DNA from: Isoperla grammatica
Lineage: Eukaryota; Arthropoda; Insecta; Plecoptera; Perlodidae
Assembly (NCBI GenBank): GCA_945910005.1
Contig: CAMDTW010000307.1
Coordinates: forward strand, 557,001-621,000
Length of the DNA: 64,000 nt
Reading direction: 5' to 3'
Shown here: positions 25,601 to 33,799 of the stretch, piece after piece
How positions within the stretch are numbered: position 1 is the first letter of the stretch
Layout of the letters: each line of letters starts with the position of its first letter
The notes under the pieces: generated by a model
The model's database searches: none
Told to the model about the DNA's origin: nothing
The model's input: the letters and a program-made list of their open reading frames with translations, nothing else
Program-made: the position numbers and the translations under genes

Positions 25601-28530
25601 ACTACATGCAACATATGAAGACAAAGCATGTTTCCTCGCTTGTGAAGGTGACTGTACTTGATAAACCCTGCGCTAAGTCAGTGACATGAGAGCAACTACA
25701 TGCAACATATGAAGACAACGCATGTTTCCTCGCATGTGAAGGTGACTGTACTTGATAAACCCTGCGCTAAGTCAGTGACATGAGAGCAACTACATGCAAC
25801 ATATGAAGACAATGCATGTTTCCTCGCTTGTGAAGGTGACTGTACTTGATAAACCCTGCGCTAAGTCAGTGACATGAGAGCAACTACATGCAACATATTA
25901 GGACAACGCATGTTTCCTCGCTTGTGAAGGTGACTGTACTTGATAAACCCTGCGCTAAGTCAGTGACATGAGAGCCACTTCTTAAAACATATTAGCACAA
26001 CGCATGTTTCCTCGCTTGTGAAGGTGACTGTACTTGATAAACCCTGCGCTAAGTCAGTGACATGAAAGCCACTTCTTGAACATATTAGGACAACGCATGT
26101 TTCCTCGCTTGTGAAGGTGACTGTTCTTGATAAACCCTGCGCTAAGTCAGTGACATAAGAGCAACTACATGCAACATATGAAGACAACGCATTTTTCCTC
26201 GCTTGTGAAGGTGACTGTACTTGATAAACCCTGCGCTTAGTCAGTGACATGAGAGCAACTACATGCAACATATAAAGACAACGCATGTTTCCTCGCTTGT
26301 GAAGGTGACTGTACGTGATTAACCCTGCGCTAAGTCAGTGACATGACCGCAACAACATGCAACATATGAGGACAACGCATGTTTCCTCGCTTGTGAAGGT
26401 GACTGTACTTGATAAACCCTGCGCTAAGTCAGTGACATGAGAGCAACTACATGCAACATATGAAGACAACGCATGTTTCCTCGCTTGTGACGGTGCTGTA
26501 CTTGATAAACCCTGCGCAAGGTAGTGACATGAAAGCAACTACATGCAACATATGAAGACAACGCATGTTTCCTCGCTTCTGACGGTTACTGTACGTAATA
26601 AACCCTGCGCTAAGTCAGTGACATGAGTGCAACTACATGCAACATATGAAGACAACGCATGTTTCCTCGCTTGTGAAGGTGACTGTACTTGATAAACCCT
26701 GCGCTAAGTCAGTGACATGAAAGCCACTTCTTGAACATATTTGGACAACGCATGTTTCCTCGCTTGTGAAGGTGACTGTACTTGATAAACCCTGCGCTAA
26801 GTCAGTGACATGAAGGCCAGTTCATGCAACATATGAGGACAACGCATGTTTTCTCACTTGTGACGGTGACTGAACTTGATAAACCCTGCGCTAAGTCAGT
26901 GACATGAGAGCAACTACATGCAACATATGAAGAGAACGAATGTTTCCTCGCTTGTGACGGTGACTTTACTTGATAAACCCTGCGCTAAGTCAGTGATATG
27001 AAAGCCACTTCATGCAACATATGAAGACAACGCATGTTTCCTCGCTTGTGAAGGTGACTGTACGTGATTAACCCTGCGCTAAGTCAGTGACATGACCGCA
27101 ACAACATGCAACATATGAAGACAACGCATGTTTCCTCGCTTGTGACGGTGACTGTACTTGATAAACCCTGCGCTTAGTCAGTGACATGAGAGCAACTACA
27201 TGCAACATATGAGGACAACGCATGTTTCCTCGCTTGTTATGGTGACTGTACTTGATAAACCCTGCGCTAAGTCAGTGACATGAGAGCAACTACATGCAAC
27301 ATATAAAGACAACGCATGTTTTTTCGCTTGTGACGGTGACTGTACTTGATAAACCCTGCGCTAAGTCAGTGACATAAGAGCAACTACATGCAACATATAA
27401 AGACAACGCATGTTTCCTCGCTTCTGAAGGTGACTGTACTTGATAAACCCTGCGCTATGTCAGTGACATGAGAGCAACTACATGCAACATATAAAGATAA
27501 AGCATGTTTCCTCGCTTGTGAAGGTGACTGTACTTGATAAACCCTGCGCTAAGTCAGTGACATGAGAGCAACTACATGCAACATATGAAGACAACGCATG
27601 TTTTCTCGCATGTGAAGGTGACTGTACTTGATAAACCCTGCGCTAAGTTAGTGACATGAGAGCAAATACATGAAACATATGAAGACAATGCATGTTTCCT
27701 CGCTTGTGAAGGTGACTGTACTTGATAAACCCTGCGCTAAGTCAGTGACATGAGAGCAACTACATGCAACATATTAGGACAACACATGTTTCCTCGCTTG
27801 TGAAGGTGACTGTACTTGATAAACCCTGCGCTAAGTCAGTGACATGAGAGCAACTACATGCAACATATGAAGACAACGCATGTTTCCTCGCATGTGAAGG
27901 TGACTGTACTTGATAAACCCTACGCTAAGTCAGTGACATGAGAGCAACTACATGCAACATATGAAGACAATGCATGTTTCCTCGCTTGTGAAGGTGACTG
28001 TACTTGATAAACCCTGCGCTAAGTCAGTGACATGAGAGCAACTACATGCAACATATTAGGACAACGCATGTTTCCTCGCTTGTGAAGGTGACTGTACTTG
28101 ATAAACCCTGCGCAATGTCAGTGACATGAGAGCAACTACATGCAACATATGAAGACAAAGCATGTTTCCTCGCTTGTGAAGGTGACTGTACTTGATAAAC
28201 CCTGCGCTAAGTCAGTGACATGAGAGCAACTACATGCAACATATGAAGACAACGCATGTTTCCTCGCATGTGAAGGTGACTGTACGTGATAAACCCTGCG
28301 CTAAGTCAGTGACATGAGAGCAACTACATGAAACATATGAAGACAACGCATGTTTCCTCGCTTGTGAAGGTGACTGTACTTGATAAACCCTGCGCTAAGT
28401 CAGTGACATGAAAGCCACTTCTTAAACATATTAGGACAACTCATGTTTCCTCGCTTGTGAAGGTGAGTGTACTTGATAAACCCTGCGCTAAGTCAGTGAC
28501 ATGAAAGCCACTTCTTTAACATATTAGGAC
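19550..28530. repeat. 6.57-6.76-kb higher-order repeat in satellite B
   Basis: Variants at 19.55-20.1 kb recur 6,757 bp later (GGTGCTGTAC at 19736 and 26493). Variants at 20.6-22.0 kb recur 6,569 bp later (GAGCAAATACATGAAAC at 21091 and 27660; TTCTTAAACATAT near 21851 and 28420). The 188-bp difference is two units, which I can see missing in the second copy near 26.9 and 27.1 kb. This establishes a multi-kilobase period of about 70-72 units that changes by whole units. The retrotransposon sits just past the end of the second copy. Confidence 0.8.
22560..24700. repeat. Long duplicated satellite B block, copy 2 of 3
   Basis: Counterpart of the blocks near 9.4-11.6 kb and 33.8-36.0 kb, with the same ordered variants (CCTTGCTTGGGAAAG, CCCTAAGCTAAG, GTGTCTGTACTTG). 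Small private differences include GATGAACCC near 22752 and CATGCTTCC near 23282. Ends are approximate. Confidence 0.8.
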
Positions 28531-28606
28531 AACGCATGTTTCCTCGCTTGTGAAGGTGACTGTACTTGAGAAACCCTGCGCTAAGTCAGTGACATAAGAG
28601 CAACTA

Positions 28607-28611
28607 CATGC
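28607..28611. repeat. Left target-site duplication (CATGC)
   Basis: CATGC precedes the 5' LTR and is repeated directly after the 3' LTR at 33274-33278. Removing the element and one copy restores a normal satellite unit (ACTACATGC followed by AACATATGAAG). Five bases is the usual target duplication for Ty1/copia integrases. Confidence 0.97.
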
Positions 28612-28822
28612 TGTTAGAAGTTGTTCACCGCTTCCTTGAACATTAAGAGACGTTAGTCTTTGAAACCAAAGAACTTTGTGAACTTGTTGTTGATGTTTTG
28701 GTAACCGATAACGACGTCGGCGGCTGAGGCGATGATAGCAAAATTGTACATTCTTTAATTAAACTAAAGTATTTATCGTTATGTGTGTCCATGCAGTAAG
28801 TCATTCCACAATAATTCTAACA
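28612..28822 (+). repeat. 5' LTR (211 bp)
   Basis: It starts TGTTAGAAG and ends TTCTAACA, giving a perfect 8-bp terminal inverted repeat with the canonical TG and CA ends. Compared by eye with 33063-33273 I found no difference. It is short, as copia-type LTRs often are. It should carry the promoter and the R region, but I cannot place the transcription start with confidence. Confidence 0.97.
28758..28763 (+). promoter_or_regulatory. Possible polyadenylation signal ATTAAA in the LTR
   Basis: ATTAAA, a common variant of the poly(A) signal, lies in the AT-rich middle of the LTR, followed at 28770-28776 by TATTTAT. The equivalent in the 3' LTR, where it would act, is at 33209-33214. No AATAAA exists in the LTR. 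The assignment rests on motif and position only; the TATTTAT could equally be a weak TATA element. Confidence 0.3.
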
Positions 28823-28836
28823 GGTTATGGGCCCAG
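28823..28836 (+). other. Primer-binding site for initiator tRNA-Met (internal, half-tRNA type)
   Basis: GGTTATGGGCCCAG directly follows the 5' LTR. It is the reverse complement of the anticodon arm of animal initiator tRNA-Met (CTGGGCCCATAACC, including the CAT anticodon). It does not end in TGG pairing with the tRNA 3' CCA. This is the arrangement known in Drosophila copia, where a 5' half of the tRNA cut in the anticodon loop primes minus-strand synthesis. The match is seen in the sequence; use of a half tRNA here is inferred from copia. Confidence 0.9.
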
Positions 28837-28880
28837 AACACCCAAGGCTGAAACAGAATGGATCACTAACATGTAAGTAA
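28827..28880 (+). other. Short upstream reading frame in the leader (17 codons)
   Basis: An ATG inside the primer-binding site opens 17 codons ending at TAA (28878-28880). Two smaller frames overlap it in other registers: ATG GAT CAC TAA at 28858-28869 and ATG directly followed by TAA at 28871-28876. If the mRNA is unspliced, ribosomes must pass these before the Gag start at 29023. They could reduce Gag-Pol translation or may be incidental. Coding of a functional peptide is not supported. Confidence 0.3.
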
Positions 28881-29022
28881 TATTTTACTTTGATTTATTA
28901 TAAACTGCTTGGTGTTGTTGGAAGCTGAGTGCCACCACAACATTTTGTTTTTCTGGTTGACGTAACGAAAACAAAATAAATATCTGTCCGTCTATATTGT
29001 GAGCTGAGTGCACATTATCACA
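28837..29022 (+). other. Untranslated leader of the retrotransposon
   Basis: This 186-bp stretch lies between the primer-binding site and the Gag start. It contains a good splice-donor-like GTAAGTAA at 28873 and a pyrimidine-leaning stretch ending in TTGTGAG at about 29003 that could serve as a weak acceptor. Removing 28873-29003 would delete the ATG-TAA minimal frame and truncate the 17-codon one. Whether it is spliced is unknown. GCTGAGTGC occurs twice (about 28925 and 29003). Packaging signals are expected here by analogy but cannot be identified. Confidence 0.6.
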
Positions 29023-32000
29023 ATGGACGAATTTAAAATTCCCCGATTAACCTCAGATATATACCACACTTGGTCAATACGAGCGAAAGCAGCGCTAGTC
29101 CAAAAAGATTGCTGGGATGCAATAGATCCAGGTTTCGGAGATACCATAAATAACGAAGATAAAAAGAAAAACAATCGTGCTCTGACATTTTTGTTTCTTG
29201 TTGTCGAAGACAATTATTTAGACGACATTGGTAGTTGTACAAGTGCGAAGGAAGCGTGGGAGATTTTAGAAGAAATACATTCAAAGTATGGTCTCTTACA
29301 CATTCTCCAGTTAATGCGCGACTTCTTTAATGTTCAAAAGAGACAAAACGAAAACACGAAAAGTTATCTAGGACGTCTAATGGATCTGCATCGAAAACTG
29401 ACAAGTAGTGGGTATGGTTTTAACGATAAGGAAGTAGCTATGGTAATGCTTATGGGGCTTCCTAGTTCGTATGAGCCACTCATTCTCAATCTAGAGCAAG
29501 ATGAGAATGACCTTTCGACGAAGAAGGTAAAGGCTAGGCTACTTGTTGAAGAAAAGAGAATACTGCGACGTGAAGAAGATAAGAAAAGTGTTCAAGAAGA
29601 AGAAGAAGGAGAAGCAAAAGCACTTTTCACAAATAGTAAGAAGAAGCAATTCCCGCGGAGATTCTCAGCTAACGAAAGAAGAAGAATTGACAGCAAAGAC
29701 GAAAATTCCCATGGAAATAACAACGATCGACGACGAGTGCGTTGTTACTGCTGTGGTGAATGGGGTCATATAGCTAGAGACTGTCCAGGTGGTGAAAACA
29801 GTGGGCATGAAAGAAGCAAGCCAGCTGTTCAACAAGTCAAGAAGGTGGCTGGCAAAGCACTTAGAGCAACAGATAATATGAACTTTAATCCCCTTGTCTG
29901 GTATTTAGATAGTGCTGCCACTGAGCATATGACACCATGCAGAAGTAAATTGCATTCATTCAAGGAATGTAAATCAAACATAGAAGTTGCAAATGGAGAG
30001 AAGTTAGATGTTTTAGGGACTGGACATGCAGAATTTATTCTAAACAAGAAGAATGGAGGAATTAACATGCAGTTGAAGTTGAATAATATCTTGTTTGCAC
30101 CAAATTTGGATAGCAACCTTATTTCAGTTGGAAGGCTGGAAGAAAGAGGGTTAGAAGTCGTTTTCAAAAATGGAAAAGCACAAGTTTTAGAGAAAAATGG
30201 AGTTGTTATACTCACAGCTTTTCGCGAGGGAAGACTGTACAAATTAGAAGAAGTTGTTCCCAAGGCTAAATTCACAAAGGGAAATAACAGATCCCTGTGG
30301 CACAGAAGATTAGGTCATCTTCATCTAGACGCAGTAGAAACATTAATCGATTGTAACAAACCAAATAAAAACCAGAAGAAGAAGAATGAAGGAGAAGTGG
30401 TCAATTGTGAAGTTTGTACCCTGGGAAAACTGAAATGCAAGAGTTTCGCTGTAGGAGAAGCTACTCGAGCAACAGCGCCACTGGAGTTGATCCATTCAGA
30501 TGTAGTTGGTAAAGTAGAACCTAGATCAAAAGGTGGTTCAAATTACTTCGTCACTTTTATTGATGACTACACGAGGTACACTGTGGTGTTTCCCATAAAG
30601 AAGAAGAGTGATGTCCTCAACAAGTTTGATGAATACCGTCGAATGGCCGAAAATAAGCATGGAAGGCAGGTGAAAGTGTTAAGAAGTGACAATGGTGGTG
30701 AATATATCAGTAATGAATTCAATGCTTATCTGAAGCGTTATGGCATTCAACGGCAGACCACAGTTCCTGGAACTCCGCAACAAAATGGAGTTGCTGAAAG
30801 AATGAATCAAACAATAATGGACATGACGAGATGTTTACTAATTGAATCTGGTATTTCAAAAACATTATGGGCTGACGCACTTAATACGGCATGCTACATT
30901 AGAAACAAATGTCCGTCTAATGCCGTTAACGGGAAGGTGCCAGAGAGTTTATGGTTGGGAAAAGAACCGAAACTAAACCACACACGAGTCTATGGATGTA
31001 AGGCTTGGTGTGTTGTAAATCCAAGAAAGAAGAAATCGAAGCTTGATGCAAAGTCAGAAGAGTGTGTGCTAATAGGATATCCTGACGGTGTTAAGGGTTA
31101 CAAATTATGGAACATGAAAACCGACGAAATATTTGTGTGTCGAAATGTGGTATTTGACGAGTATTCATTTCCATGTAAGACAACGACAAATAAAACAACC
31201 CCGCGTACAAGTACTGATTGTGAAGAAGATATTCTGTTTAGCGTGAAGAGCGTGGAAGACGAGACGCATCCCGCAGATAGACATGGAAATGCAGAACGAG
31301 AGCAGCAGGTTGATGACATGGGGGAGATGAATGAAAACCACCCTATGTTAATTGAATCGCAAACTGTTGTTGATCGAAATTTTGACGTGGACGTAATTCC
31401 AAGACGTTCGGAACGACTGGCTAAGAAGAAGACGCAGGAGAAGAAATGTTATGCCTGCAATGCAGATGTGCAACAGGATACCGAACAAGATCCTAGTACA
31501 GTGGAAGAAGCTTTATCCAGACCTGATGCTGGGAAATGGGAAGCTGCTATTCAAGAGGAGTTAGATAATCTAAGTCGGAATGAGACATGGGTTCTAGTCC
31601 CACGACCAAATGGAAGACGGATTGTCAGATGTAAATGGATCCTTAAAAAGAAATTTGACGAAGATGGAAATCTGGACAGATACAAAGCTAGATTGGTCGC
31701 ACAGGGACATACGCAAGTAGAAGGCATCGACTATCACGAGACGTATTCTCCAGTTGTGAAGATAAAGTCAATTAGAATCCTCCTGGCGTTGGCAGCTGAA
31801 CGAAACTGGGAAGTACATCAACTCGATGTCACAGCGGCATATCTAAATGGAACATTGAAGGAAGAAGTTTATATGGAACAGCCAAGTCCATGGTGCAAGA
31901 CAGGAAGAAGAGACGAAGTATGTATGCTGAAGAAGAGTCTTTATGGTTTGCATCAATCGGGAAGAGAGTGGAACACAAAACTCGACGAGTTCCTTCAATT

Positions 32001-33039
32001 AAGTGGACTTCAACGATCGAAGGCTGATCCATGCATTTATTTTAATGAAGATCGTGACTTCATCGTAGGCGTATACGTTGATGATTTGTTGATGATATCC
32101 AAAGACGAAGAAATAATCAAGACATTTATAACAAAAATAGGCAAAGAATTTAACATAAAAGACTTGGGAAGAGCGGAACATATACTATCTATGCGTGTGG
32201 ACAGAAAAGAAGATGGTTCACTAACTCTAGACCAAACAACTTATGTCCGAGAACTACTGAACACATTCGGGATGGAAGACGCCAAAGGGGCATCAACGCC
32301 ACTTGATCCTGGAATGAAGTTCAACAAGGCGACAGAGAACGAAGTTATGACTGGAGACGGAGCCTACCAGTACAGGCGAGCAGTTGGAGGATTGTTGTAT
32401 CTTGCAGGAGGAACAAGACCCGACCTGGCATTTTCTGTCACATATATGAGCCAGTTCAATGATCGACCGAGTAGAGATCACTGGACAGGAGTCAAGCACA
32501 TACTACGATATGTCAAACAGACGAAAACTTTAGGTTTGACGTATAAAAGGACCGGAGAAGAGATGAAAGCGTTCTGCGATGCGGATTGGGCGAGCTGCAA
32601 AATAGATCGAAGATCTATTAATGGTTATTTGTTCATGTTAGCCGGCGCAGCAATATCATGGAGCAGTAAGAAGCAGAGGACGACCGCACTCTCGACGGTG
32701 GAAGCTGAGTACGTTGCAATGAGCCATGCATCGAAAGAAGTCCTCTGGCTGCAAAGCTTCTTGAAAGAGATAGGTGCAGATACACTAAAATGTACCACAC
32801 AGACAGTTTTGGCAGACAACCAGGGAGCTATCGCACTGGCGAAAAATTACACAACTTCAGAGAGAAGCAAACACATTGACATTCAACATTTCTTTTTGCG
32901 AGAAAAGGTAGAGTCTCGGCAACTTGAATTCACGTATGTACCAACAGAAGATAACCTCGCAGACATGATGACGAAGACAATCACACCAAGGAAGACTGCC
33001 CAACATCGGTTCCAAATAGGATTGTGCGAGATGTCATGA
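29023..33039 (+). CDS. Gag-Pol polyprotein of a Ty1/copia retrotransposon
   Basis: One open frame of 1,338 codons (Drosophila copia has about 1,400). I start at the ATG at 29023 (context CACAATGG, favourable for eukaryotes); the frame is open five codons further, to a GTG at 29008, an unlikely start here. Domains by residue: Gag of the copia type, 1-235; CCHC zinc knuckle CYCCGEWGHIARDC, 241-254; aspartic protease with LDSA, active Asp296; HHCC zinc region before the integrase, His427, His432, Cys462, Cys465; integrase core with Asp493, Asp556 and Glu592, spacing DD35E; basic RRSERLAKKK at 794-803, typical of the integrase tail; reverse transcriptase about 860-1110 with Asp935 and YVDD at 1018-1021; RNase H with Asp1186, Glu1227/1229 and Asp1265, ending about 1320. 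The protein should form the particle, cleave itself, copy the RNA and integrate the DNA. No frameshift or internal stop separates gag and pol, so how Gag is made in excess is open; splicing does this in copia. The product appears complete. Confidence 0.97.
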   Translation: MDEFKIPRLTSDIYHTWSIRAKAALVQKDCWDAIDPGFGDTINNEDKKKNNRALTFLFLVVEDNYLDDIGSCTSAKEAWEILEEIHSKYGLLHILQLMRDFFNVQKRQNENTKSYLGRLMDLHRKLTSSGYGFNDKEVAMVMLMGLPSSYEPLILNLEQDENDLSTKKVKARLLVEEKRILRREEDKKSVQEEEEGEAKALFTNSKKKQFPRRFSANERRRIDSKDENSHGNNNDRRRVRCYCCGEWGHIARDCPGGENSGHERSKPAVQQVKKVAGKALRATDNMNFNPLVWYLDSAATEHMTPCRSKLHSFKECKSNIEVANGEKLDVLGTGHAEFILNKKNGGINMQLKLNNILFAPNLDSNLISVGRLEERGLEVVFKNGKAQVLEKNGVVILTAFREGRLYKLEEVVPKAKFTKGNNRSLWHRRLGHLHLDAVETLIDCNKPNKNQKKKNEGEVVNCEVCTLGKLKCKSFAVGEATRATAPLELIHSDVVGKVEPRSKGGSNYFVTFIDDYTRYTVVFPIKKKSDVLNKFDEYRRMAENKHGRQVKVLRSDNGGEYISNEFNAYLKRYGIQRQTTVPGTPQQNGVAERMNQTIMDMTRCLLIESGISKTLWADALNTACYIRNKCPSNAVNGKVPESLWLGKEPKLNHTRVYGCKAWCVVNPRKKKSKLDAKSEECVLIGYPDGVKGYKLWNMKTDEIFVCRNVVFDEYSFPCKTTTNKTTPRTSTDCEEDILFSVKSVEDETHPADRHGNAEREQQVDDMGEMNENHPMLIESQTVVDRNFDVDVIPRRSERLAKKKTQEKKCYACNADVQQDTEQDPSTVEEALSRPDAGKWEAAIQEELDNLSRNETWVLVPRPNGRRIVRCKWILKKKFDEDGNLDRYKARLVAQGHTQVEGIDYHETYSPVVKIKSIRILLALAAERNWEVHQLDVTAAYLNGTLKEEVYMEQPSPWCKTGRRDEVCMLKKSLYGLHQSGREWNTKLDEFLQLSGLQRSKADPCIYFNEDRDFIVGVYVDDLLMISKDEEIIKTFITKIGKEFNIKDLGRAEHILSMRVDRKEDGSLTLDQTTYVRELLNTFGMEDAKGASTPLDPGMKFNKATENEVMTGDGAYQYRRAVGGLLYLAGGTRPDLAFSVTYMSQFNDRPSRDHWTGVKHILRYVKQTKTLGLTYKRTGEEMKAFCDADWASCKIDRRSINGYLFMLAGAAISWSSKKQRTTALSTVEAEYVAMSHASKEVLWLQSFLKEIGADTLKCTTQTVLADNQGAIALAKNYTTSERSKHIDIQHFFLREKVESRQLEFTYVPTEDNLADMMTKTITPRKTAQHRFQIGLCEMS

Positions 33040-33053
33040 GGAAGGTGATGAAC

Positions 33054-33062
33054 AAGGGGGAG
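33054..33062 (+). other. Polypurine tract (AAGGGGGAG)
   Basis: A nine-base purine run directly abuts the TG of the 3' LTR, 14 bases after the Gag-Pol stop codon. In LTR elements such a run resists RNase H and primes plus-strand synthesis. The position is exact and the run intact. Confidence 0.93.
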
Positions 33063-33273
33063 TGTTAGAAGTTGTTCACCGCTTCCTTGAACATTAAGAG
33101 ACGTTAGTCTTTGAAACCAAAGAACTTTGTGAACTTGTTGTTGATGTTTTGGTAACCGATAACGACGTCGGCGGCTGAGGCGATGATAGCAAAATTGTAC
33201 ATTCTTTAATTAAACTAAAGTATTTATCGTTATGTGTGTCCATGCAGTAAGTCATTCCACAATAATTCTAACA
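33063..33273 (+). repeat. 3' LTR (211 bp)
   Basis: Same length as the 5' LTR and, compared by eye, the same sequence, with TGTTAGAA and TTCTAACA ends. It should supply the 3' end of the transcript, with the ATTAAA candidate at 33209-33214. Identical LTRs mean little time has passed since insertion, or recent gene conversion between them. Confidence 0.97.
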
Positions 33274-33278
33274 CATGC
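33274..33278 (+). repeat. Right target-site duplication (CATGC)
   Basis: Direct copy of 28607-28611. It is followed by AACATATGAAGACAACGC, the exact continuation of the interrupted satellite unit, so no satellite sequence was lost at insertion. Confidence 0.97.
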
Positions 33279-33799
33279 AACATATGAAGACAACGCATGT
33301 TTCCTCGCTTGTGAAGGTGACTGTACTTGATAAACCCTGCGCTTAGTCAGTGACATGAGAGCAACAACATGCAACATATGAAGACAACGCTTGTTTCCTC
33401 GCTCTTGAAGGTGACTGTACTTGATAAACCCTGCGCTAAGTCAGTGACATGAGAGCAACTACATGCAACATATGAAGACAACGCATGTTTCCTCGCATGT
33501 GAAGGTGACTGTACTTGATAAACCCTGCGCTAAGTCAGTGACATGAGAGCAACTACATGCAACATATGAAGACAATGCATGTTTCCTCGCTTGTGAAGGT
33601 GACTGTACTTGATAAACCCTGCGCTAAGTCAGTGACATGAGAGCAACTACATGCAACATATTAGGACAACGCATGTTTCCTCGCTTGTGAAGGTGACTGT
33701 ACTTGATAAATCCTGCGCTAAGTCAGTGACATGAGAGCAACTACATGCAACATATGAAGACATCGCATGTTTCCTCGCTTGTGACGGTGACTGTACGTG

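Larger units (their letters stand above)
5288..28611. repeat. Satellite B, left block: 93/94-bp tandem repeat
   Basis: About 249 head-to-tail units. The main 94-bp form contains, in order, GGTGACTGTACTTGATAAA, CCCTGCGCTAAGTCAGTGAC, ATGAGAGCAACTACATGCAA, CATATGAAGACAACGCATG and TTTCCTCGCTTGTGA. A common 93-bp form has GAAAGCCACTTCTTGAACAT followed by ATTAGGACAACGCATG. Other repeated types carry GACCGCAACAACATGC, AAGGCCAGTTCATGC, CAACCAATGAAG or GGGAAAGTTACTGTACG. The first few kilobases next to satellite A have more small deletions, for example a missing GTGAA near 6411 and a shortened CCCTTTCTAAG near 8212. No credible gene is present; reading frames on the minus strand are a by-product of the repeat length. 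Confidence 0.98.
28612..33273 (+). mobile_element. Intact Ty1/copia LTR retrotransposon nested in satellite B
   Basis: A complete 4,662-bp element. In order it has a 5' LTR (28612-28822), a primer-binding site (28823-28836), a leader, a single Gag-Pol frame (29023-33039), a polypurine tract (33054-33062) and a 3' LTR (33063-33273). The order integrase before reverse transcriptase and RNase H, and the lack of an envelope gene, place it in Ty1/copia (Pseudoviridae) and not Ty3/gypsy. Gag and Pol share one frame, as in Drosophila copia and unlike yeast Ty1 with its frameshift. All catalytic residues I checked are present and no stop interrupts the frame. The two LTRs look identical, so the insertion is young and the element may be active. 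I did not recognise a named family. Confidence 0.97.

Noticed and set aside
5288..28611. CRISPR array
   Set aside because: The repeats are contiguous 93-94-bp units without unique spacers, far too numerous, and no cas genes are present. The context is eukaryotic.
28899..28904. TATAAA in the leader as the element's promoter
   Set aside because: It lies downstream of the primer-binding site; a genomic RNA starting there would lack R and the primer site and could not be reverse transcribed normally.
29008..29022. GTG at 29008 as the Gag start
   Set aside because: Eukaryotic initiation at GTG is rare. An ATG in good context follows five codons later and begins a typical copia Gag N-terminus.
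29033..32819. Other reading frames within the retrotransposon (minus strand, and 29543-29773 on the plus strand)
   Set aside because: They lie wholly inside the Gag-Pol frame in other registers and match none of the expected domains.
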